DNA of 11,537 nucleotides, from contig DASTHS010000070.1 in assembly GCA_035718085.1 (NCBI GenBank), positions 1 to 11,537 of the forward strand, written 5' to 3'. The stretch is from DASTHS01 sp035718085 (GTDB lineage Bacteria; Actinomycetota; Acidimicrobiia; Acidimicrobiales; Palsa-688). Below the pieces are notes generated by a model. That model ran no database searches, was not told where the DNA came from, and saw only the letters and a program-made list of their open reading frames with translations. The translations under genes were made by a program, and so were the position numbers. Within the stretch, counting starts at the first letter, position 1; each line of letters starts with the position of its first letter. Positions 6,845 to 11,537 of the stretch are shown here, one piece after another.

Positions 6845-9800
6845 CGACGGCCCCGTCGGTGGCGCAGCGGGGAGACCACCGACGCGACGAGGGCGGCGAC
6901 GAGCACCCACCACACGGCGGTCCAGCCGGCGCCCGGTCGGTCGGCGGCAGCGAGGTGGGCGGCGAGGGCGGCCTGCCCAGCGGCGGGGGCGCGGGTGTTG
7001 GTGGTCGAGGTGCTCACCGTGCTCCTGGTCGTGGTGGTGGTCGTGGTGGTGGTGGTCGTGCTCCGGGGGGCGGTGGTGGAGCTCGAGCCCGGGGTCGTCG
7101 TCGTCGGGGTCGTCGTCGACGACGAGGTGGACGACGAGGTCGACGGGCTGGTCGTGGTGGTGGTCGTCGCGGTGGTCGTCGTCGTCGTGGTGGGCGGGGC
7201 CGCCGGGTGACCGGTCGGGCGACCGGCATCCACGACGGGCACCGTGGCGCCGAGGTAGCGGAAGCTGACTGTGACGTCGAGGGCGTTCAGGTCGGCGCAG
7301 GGGGGCGCCGGGATGGTGACGGGGAACTGCGGGTCGGCTGTCGGCCCGACCGAGGTGGCGTCGGCGCCGGCGCACGACGGTGACGGGTCGGTGGCCGTGA
7401 CGGTCCAGTCGACCCCGCCGGCCGCCGGCTCCCCCGCCCCGTGGAAGCTGACGGTGACGGCCGGGGCGCACAGGGCGGTGACGCAGTCGCCGACGTAGCT
7501 GGCCGAGAACTGGTACGGCGGTCTGGTGCCGAGCTGCACGGCCGCGGTCACCGGTGGGGACGCGACCCCATAGGGGTTGGGGCTGTCGCCGTCGCTGAGG
7601 GCGAGGGTCACCGAGCAGGCGCCGCCGATCGACGTGAGGTCGATGCCGCCCACGTCGAGCACCTCGCCCTGCGGCCCCGGCTGCAGCTGCCCGGCGACGG
7701 CAAGTTGGTCGTGCCCGCAGGCGAGCGTGCCCGACGCGCTGTAGGTGCCGGTTGGCAGCCCGGTCACCGTGGCGGAGAGGTCGCCCTGGTTCGGGTCGCT
7801 GTCCAGCGGGCCGCCGGTGGCGTGCAACGCCAGGGTGGGCCAGGGCACCGTCTGGGTGAACGTCCGGCCCGTCAGGGTCACGGCGGCGTCCTCGTGCCCG
7901 GCCGACCACACCTTGGCCTGGGGTGTGTAGCTCGCCCCGGGGGCGAGCCCCGGCACGGTCACGCTGGTCTGGCTGGTCGGCCCCACGGTGCGGTCACCGA
8001 CGGTGTAGACGATCTGGGGCTCGCTGCCACCGAACGCCACCGCCGGGTCGCCGGTGACGGTCAGGGTGAGGGTGGCGGTGAGGGTGGTGCCCGAGCCCGC
8101 GGGCACGGCCGCTCCGGCGACCGACATCGCCGCGGTGTCGGGTGGCTGCCACGCCTGCGTGCAGCTGCCGTCGTCGGCGGCCGGCCCGCGCAACCCCGAG
8201 GCGGTGGCGCCCTGCACCGAGAAGCGCAGCGACGTGCCGAGCAGGCCCGCCGCCGATGCGTCGATCTCTGTGCCGGTGGTGCCGGCGGGCACGGTGACCG
8301 ACGGCGGGGTGCCGACGTAGGAGCCGTCGCAGGCGGTGCCGGTCACCGTCCAGCTGTCGGCCGGCACGACGCAGGTGGAGGGGTCGCAAGCCGACCAGGT
8401 GACATCCCAGTGCCCGTGCCCGTCGGCGGAGGTGCGCACGGCCGTGGGCGCGTCAGGGCCCTGGGGGGCTGTGGTGAAGGTCGTCGGCGCCGACGGCGTC
8501 GAGGCGTGCGCGAGGTAGGCGGTCACGACGACCTGGTAGGTGGTCGCCGGCCGCAGGCCGCCGATCTGCAGCTGCTGCTGGCCGTCGACCCGCTGCACCG
8601 GCTGGGCGGGCGGGGGCGCACCGCCCAGCGCCTGGACGGCGACGGTCCACGTCTGCGGTTCGCAGTCCTGCTCGTCGAGGAGGGCGTAGGTCCAGGTCAC
8701 CAGGGCGCCGACGCTCGAGGGGGTGAGCGAGGTGATGCGGGGGGCGTAGGGGCGCAGGGGCGTGGTGGCACAGGTCGCCTGGGGGTCGACGGCGACGGGT
8801 GCCACAGGCGACGGGGTCGGGGCGAGCGGCGCCGGAGCCGCAGGGGCGGGTGTGTCGGCCCGGGCCGGGGCGGGGGCGCCCTTCGGCGGGGACCCGAGGT
8901 CGGGCACCCCTGGCCCGGAGGCGCTCACGTCGAGAGCGCTGCGCTTGTCGACGGTGACCGGCGGGTGCGAACCGTCGGTGAAGACCACGACGGCCAGCAG
9001 GCTCGCCGGGTTGTTCACCACCACACGGGGCCCGACGGCGATCACCTCGGCTCCGGTGAAGGCGGCGGTCTCCCCGGGTGCCGAGGGATAGGGCGACGCC
9101 CCGGCCACGGCGCCGGACCGGCCGGTGACCGGGTCGATGCGCACCACCTGGGGGGCCGCCGCCGCCCGATCGAGGGTGTAGAGGGCGCCGCCCGAGAACG
9201 CCGGGGGCGCAGGGCGGGCCGCCGGTCCGAGCGCCGCGACCCCCCGGCTGGTGACGCCCCGGCCGGGGTCGACGCGCACCAGCAGCCACCCAGTGGGCGT
9301 GCCGGCCAGCCATGCGGCCGCCCCGGGGACCCCCCGGGCGGGCACGAAGCTGGTGGCGCGCGCCGTTCCGGCGACGATCAGCCTCGCCGGCGGCGCCCCC
9401 GGGCGGCCGGTGAAGAGCTGCACCTCACCGGGGACCGCCAGCGCCACGACCGGCGCATCGCCGGGCCGACCGGTGCCGGGCGCCCGGGTGCCGAGCCGGC
9501 CAGAGGTGGGCCGACCGACGGCTGCCAGGGCGGCGGAGTCGCACCCGCCGGCCAGCCGGGCGCGGGTGGCCAGCCCCATCGGGGCGCCGGGGGACAACGG
9601 GGGCAGCACCTGCTCGAGGCGACACCCCCCGTCGCCGACGCCGACGAGCAGCCACAACGCCCCGTCGGCCACGACGGCGTCGGGCCCGCTGCCGTCGACG
9701 CGGCCGTCGAGGCGCACGAAGCCGACCGGGGCGACCGAGGTCGACACCCCGCCGGCGCCCGCCGCCCGGCTGCCGGCCACGACCGTCGAGCGGTCGACCA

Positions 9801-10332
9801 GGGACACCGTCGAGCGGGTGGCGTCGCGGACCACGAAGAGGTCGGCGCCGTCGGCGAGGCCGGTGGCGCCCTTGGCGCCGGGCAGGTCGCCGAGACCGAT
9901 GCCGGGGCCACGCCCGTCGACGATGAAGTCATCCGCGCCCAGCAGGTTGAACGCACCGGTGCGCCGGTCGACCAGGTAGGTGCCACCGTCGGCGGCCACG
10001 GCCTGCACCTCGCCATAGGTGCTGGCACCAACCTGTGCGTAGACCCCCGGGAGCCGGACCGCCACCTCTGCGGTGGCCACGTCGACGACGGTCAGTGGCC
10101 GCTCGTCCTCGAGCACCACGCTGGCAGTGAACACCACCGGGTTGCGGCCCAGTGGGGCGGTGCCCGCCACGGCAGACCACACCACGGTCGCCAGCACGCA
10201 GACGACCAGCCCGGCGGCGGCGACCGCCGGCCACGTCGCCCGGGCCGGCCCGCTGCCACCGGCGCGGCGACCGAACGCCGCGGCGGCCGGCGCCGGCGGC
10301 ACCGCGACTGCGCCTGTCCCACCGCCGAGCAC
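6841..10332 (-). CDS. Large exported fibronectin type III protein with N- and C-terminal membrane anchors
   Basis: A 1163-residue protein. A short proline/alanine/arginine cytoplasmic tail leads to a membrane helix (about 34-56). Residues about 65-470 form a beta-rich region with repeated LVDRRTG-like and VRIDPVTG-like turns, suggesting a beta-propeller. A proline-rich linker (about 474-525) follows, then at least two fibronectin type III-like domains (about 530-615 and 618-705), with further Ig/FN3-like stretches to about 1030. One of these contains GLAPGASYTPQAKVW. Next come a Thr/Ser-rich stalk (about 1043-1110), a second membrane helix (about 1134-1154) and a basic tail, RHRRGRR. Many cysteines lie in the exported part, consistent with disulfides. 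No LPXTG motif is seen. The start is GTG 10332-10330, only four codons below an in-frame stop; GTG at residue 11 is an alternative. First gene of the operon with MoxR, DUF58 and the transglutaminase-fold protein. Comparable FN3 genes sit beside MoxR/DUF58 in other actinobacteria. Function unknown; scaffold or sensor inferred. Confidence 0.88.
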   Translation of the reverse strand: MLGGGTGAVAVPPAPAAAAFGRRAGGSGPARATWPAVAAAGLVVCVLATVVWSAVAGTAPLGRNPVVFTASVVLEDERPLTVVDVATAEVAVRLPGVYAQVGASTYGEVQAVAADGGTYLVDRRTGAFNLLGADDFIVDGRGPGIGLGDLPGAKGATGLADGADLFVVRDATRSTVSLVDRSTVVAGSRAAGAGGVSTSVAPVGFVRLDGRVDGSGPDAVVADGALWLLVGVGDGGCRLEQVLPPLSPGAPMGLATRARLAGGCDSAALAAVGRPTSGRLGTRAPGTGRPGDAPVVALAVPGEVQLFTGRPGAPPARLIVAGTARATSFVPARGVPGAAAWLAGTPTGWLLVRVDPGRGVTSRGVAALGPAARPAPPAFSGGALYTLDRAAAAPQVVRIDPVTGRSGAVAGASPYPSAPGETAAFTGAEVIAVGPRVVVNNPASLLAVVVFTDGSHPPVTVDKRSALDVSASGPGVPDLGSPPKGAPAPARADTPAPAAPAPLAPTPSPVAPVAVDPQATCATTPLRPYAPRITSLTPSSVGALVTWTYALLDEQDCEPQTWTVAVQALGGAPPPAQPVQRVDGQQQLQIGGLRPATTYQVVVTAYLAHASTPSAPTTFTTAPQGPDAPTAVRTSADGHGHWDVTWSACDPSTCVVPADSWTVTGTACDGSYVGTPPSVTVPAGTTGTEIDASAAGLLGTSLRFSVQGATASGLRGPAADDGSCTQAWQPPDTAAMSVAGAAVPAGSGTTLTATLTLTVTGDPAVAFGGSEPQIVYTVGDRTVGPTSQTSVTVPGLAPGASYTPQAKVWSAGHEDAAVTLTGRTFTQTVPWPTLALHATGGPLDSDPNQGDLSATVTGLPTGTYSASGTLACGHDQLAVAGQLQPGPQGEVLDVGGIDLTSIGGACSVTLALSDGDSPNPYGVASPPVTAAVQLGTRPPYQFSASYVGDCVTALCAPAVTVSFHGAGEPAAGGVDWTVTATDPSPSCAGADATSVGPTADPQFPVTIPAPPCADLNALDVTVSFRYLGATVPVVDAGRPTGHPAAPPTTTTTTTATTTTTTSPSTSSSTSSSTTTPTTTTPGSSSTTAPRSTTTTTTTTTTTRSTVSTSTTNTRAPAAGQAALAAHLAAADRPGAGWTAVWWVLVAALVASVVSPLRHRRGRR
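7012..7199. repeat. Low-complexity GTGGTCGTC-type tract encoding the Thr/Ser stalk
   Basis: On the plus strand the tract is built of GTGGTCGTCG and GTGGTGGTGG runs, interrupted by a short near-duplicate of GACGACGAGGT (about 7119-7141). Read on the minus strand it gives long threonine runs (ACC/ACG/ACA codons) mixed with serine and proline, the stalk of the fibronectin protein. The plus strand opposite reads as long valine runs, a spurious frame. Such tracts slip during replication and assembly, so the exact length may vary among strains or be mis-assembled. Confidence 0.8.
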
Positions 10333-10495
10333 CGCCGAGTGGTATCACAACTGCCGAAAGGTGCGCAGATGCCGCGGCGTGGAAGCAGCAGTCACGTCGG
10401 TCGAGGAAGTGGGCGGCCGGTGGGACGTGGCGGTCACAAGCGGACACATGGTGCGAAGGCCACGGACGGTCTCTGGGGTTCGGGCGGCCCGGCGG
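10333..10495. other. Gene-free gap, probable promoter region of the fibronectin/MoxR operon
   Basis: 163 bases with all reading frames broken or unlike protein, between the CopD-like stop and the start of the fibronectin gene, both on the minus strand. It is visibly less GC-rich around 10340-10400 than the flanks, as expected of a promoter. On the minus strand, TACCAC (10344-10339) lies at minus 12 to minus 7 relative to GTG 10332. It could serve as a weak minus-10 element for a leaderless transcript. No good minus-35 box, no clear ribosome binding site before GTG 10332 and no stable terminator hairpin are seen. The promoter assignment is inference from position. Confidence 0.4.
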
Positions 10496-10909
10496 TCACC
10501 CGGCCAGCGCGACCCCGAGCACGAGCGCGGCGAGGGTGGCCACCCCCGCGATGCTGCCCCACGCAGCCAGACCGGCGCGACCGGTGCTGCGGCTGTGCAG
10601 GTAGGCGGCGAGACCCGACAGTGCCACCGCGACGATCTTGGCGCCGAGCACGGCCTGCCACGCCGACGGTTGCCCGTGGGAGACGGCCGAGACGTTCCAG
10701 ACGCCCGTCGCCACCAGCACGGCGAAGGCCGGCCAGCTCAGCCGACCGAAGGCGCGGGCGACGCGGCCGGGGGCGTCGCCGCCGAGGCCACGCAGGGTGG
10801 GCAGCAGGCCGGCGAGCACGAACTGGCCGCCGACCCAGATGCTGGCGGCGAGCAGGTGGAGGCTCAGCCGGACGATGTCGAGGGCGGGCGCCAGGTCAGC
10901 GGTCAGCAC
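10496..10909 (-). CDS. Small CopD-like four-helix membrane protein
   Basis: A 137-residue integral membrane protein with four predicted helices (about 12-36, 58-77, 86-103 and 112-136). Helix 1 carries the CopD-type pattern with His18 and WVGG at 25-28, and helix 3 carries LGAKIVAVAL, resembling the CopD family (copper resistance D domain). It is about the size of a single CopD domain, without the extra helices of full-length CopD. It lacks obvious Met-rich or Cys-rich metal-binding motifs, so a copper role is only a family inference; many such stand-alone proteins are simply uncharacterised. The start GTG 10909-10907 lies 14 bases inside the end of the MFS gene, and no other ATG/GTG occurs before helix 1. 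No strong ribosome binding site is seen, so translation is probably coupled to the upstream gene. Confidence 0.75.
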   Translation of the reverse strand: MLTADLAPALDIVRLSLHLLAASIWVGGQFVLAGLLPTLRGLGGDAPGRVARAFGRLSWPAFAVLVATGVWNVSAVSHGQPSAWQAVLGAKIVAVALSGLAAYLHSRSTGRAGLAAWGSIAGVATLAALVLGVALAG

Positions 10910-11537
10910 CGGGCGACGGTAGCCCGAGCGTCGCCGCCGGCCGGCGGCGCACCAGCCCGGCGCCGCAGCAGGCGGCGACGGCGGCGAGCACCAGCAGCTC
11001 CGTCGCCGTGCCCGCCAGGCCGGCGGCCAGGGCGAGGGCAGTCGGGAAGAGGAAGCCGACGTAGGTCAGCGCACCGAAGACGCCGGTGAGCGAGGCCAGC
11101 TCGCCGGGCGGTGCCACCCGCTGCACCTCGAGCAGCCCGGCGACGAGCCCGATGCCGTAGCCGACGCCGAGCACGGCGGCCGCGACCACGGCGAGCGCCG
11201 GCCGGGCGGTGGCCACGGCCGCCGCCGCGAGCAGGATGCCGGCCACCACCAGGCCCATGGCCCGTCGCAGGGCGACGGGCCGATCGGCCCGGTCGAAGCG
11301 GCGCACCTGAGGTTGCACCAGCACCCCGGCGCCGAGGGTGACGACGGTGAGCAGCGTGGCGAACAGCAGCGCGGAGCCCCCCACCTGGGGGGCGAGGGCC
11401 TGGGGCAGGACGGCGTAGGCGACGCCGGCCGACCCGAACACCCACGGCGCCGCCGGGGCGATCGTGCGGGTGAAGCGCCGGTCGCCGGCGGACGCGGGCA
11501 ACAGGTGCCCGCCCCGCCGGACGCCGGCCGGGCCGGT
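10896..11537 (-). CDS. MFS transporter, C-terminal half (5' partial)
   Basis: The frame is open to the right edge, so the gene's beginning lies outside the window; 213 residues remain. They contain six hydrophobic helices, matching helices 7-12 of a major facilitator. The basic linker ahead of them (RRGG to DRRFTRTIAP) is typical of the central cytoplasmic loop, then APWVFGSAGVAYAVLP opens helix 7. A charged loop, QPQVRRFDRADRP, connects helices 8 and 9, and VGYGIGLVAGLLEVQRVAP suits helix 10 and the following loop. A TTG at 11501-11499 is not a start, because the frame continues upstream with sensible residues and the protein would be half a transporter. The substrate cannot be assigned. TGA 10898-10896 overlaps the CopD-like gene by 14 bases, so the two are probably one transcript. 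Confidence 0.88.
   Translation of the reverse strand, partial: TGPAGVRRGGHLLPASAGDRRFTRTIAPAAPWVFGSAGVAYAVLPQALAPQVGGSALLFATLLTVVTLGAGVLVQPQVRRFDRADRPVALRRAMGLVVAGILLAAAAVATARPALAVVAAAVLGVGYGIGLVAGLLEVQRVAPPGELASLTGVFGALTYVGFLFPTALALAAGLAGTATELLVLAAVAACCGAGLVRRRPAATLGLPSPGADR

Noticed and set aside
6841..6960. Possible sortase-anchoring signal at the C-terminus of the FN3 protein
   Set aside because: A hydrophobic helix and basic tail are present, but no LPXTG-like motif precedes them.
7012..7199. Repetitive tract considered as a CRISPR or tandem regulatory repeat
   Set aside because: No regular repeat-spacer pattern; it is in-frame low-complexity coding sequence.
5534..7210. Plus-strand frame ending in long valine runs that resembles a hydrophobic protein
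   Set aside because: The valine runs are the antisense reading of threonine codons in the FN3 stalk; the rest is the shadow of MoxR and DUF58.
6845..7909. Upstream extension of the MoxR frame to a GTG at 7909
   Set aside because: It lies wholly within the FN3 gene in another frame and is His/Arg/Asp-rich; the MoxR fold begins at GTG 6844.
7441..11064. A 1207-codon open frame on the plus strand
   Set aside because: It is antisense to the FN3 gene and runs into the CopD-like and MFS genes. Its translation is Gly/Arg/His-rich with no recognisable domain or hydrophobic pattern, as expected of a GC-driven shadow frame.
11499..11501. TTG as the start of a short membrane protein on the minus strand
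   Set aside because: The frame is open to the window edge and the product matches the second half of an MFS transporter, so the codon is internal.

Overview
The window is very GC-rich, with GTG/TTG/CTG-type starts, dense gene packing, 4-base gene overlaps and long spurious open frames opposite real genes. This suggests a high-GC actinobacterial chromosome. The protein style recalls Acidimicrobiia or a related lineage, but that is an impression from the sequences, not a search result. I see no tRNA, rRNA, CRISPR array, insertion sequence, prophage gene or other mobile element.

Left part, plus strand (1-2308): two overlapping genes encode the two halves of a heterodimeric ABC exporter. The first half is cut by the window edge and only its ATP-binding C-terminus is visible. 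The second is a complete 599-residue membrane-plus-ATPase subunit. Sequence asymmetry between the two ATPases (Walker B aspartate in one, altered signature motif in the other) fits exporters with one active and one degenerate ATP site.

A short convergent gap (2309-2395) holds a strong GC-rich inverted repeat, a likely two-way terminator.

Centre, minus strand (10332 down to 2396): a tight four-gene unit, read in this order: a large exported, membrane-anchored fibronectin type III protein; a MoxR-family AAA+ ATPase; a DUF58 protein; and a multi-pass transglutaminase-fold protein. Two of the three junctions are GTGA start/stop overlaps. The third (MoxR to DUF58) also carries a GTGA, but in the wrong frame for the DUF58 body, so DUF58 either uses a CTG start or has a frameshift. 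MoxR, DUF58 and transglutaminase-fold genes are a recurrent bacterial trio. MoxR is expected to act as a chaperone-like ATPase on the DUF58 and membrane partners. Here the transglutaminase-fold domain has lost the expected Cys and His of its triad, so the module looks like an envelope scaffold or assembly device rather than an enzyme system.

Right part, minus strand (11537 down to 10496): the C-terminal half of a major facilitator superfamily transporter (cut by the window edge) and a small CopD-like four-helix membrane protein overlap by 14 bases. A 163-base gap with no gene separates them from the fibronectin operon and probably carries that operon's promoter.
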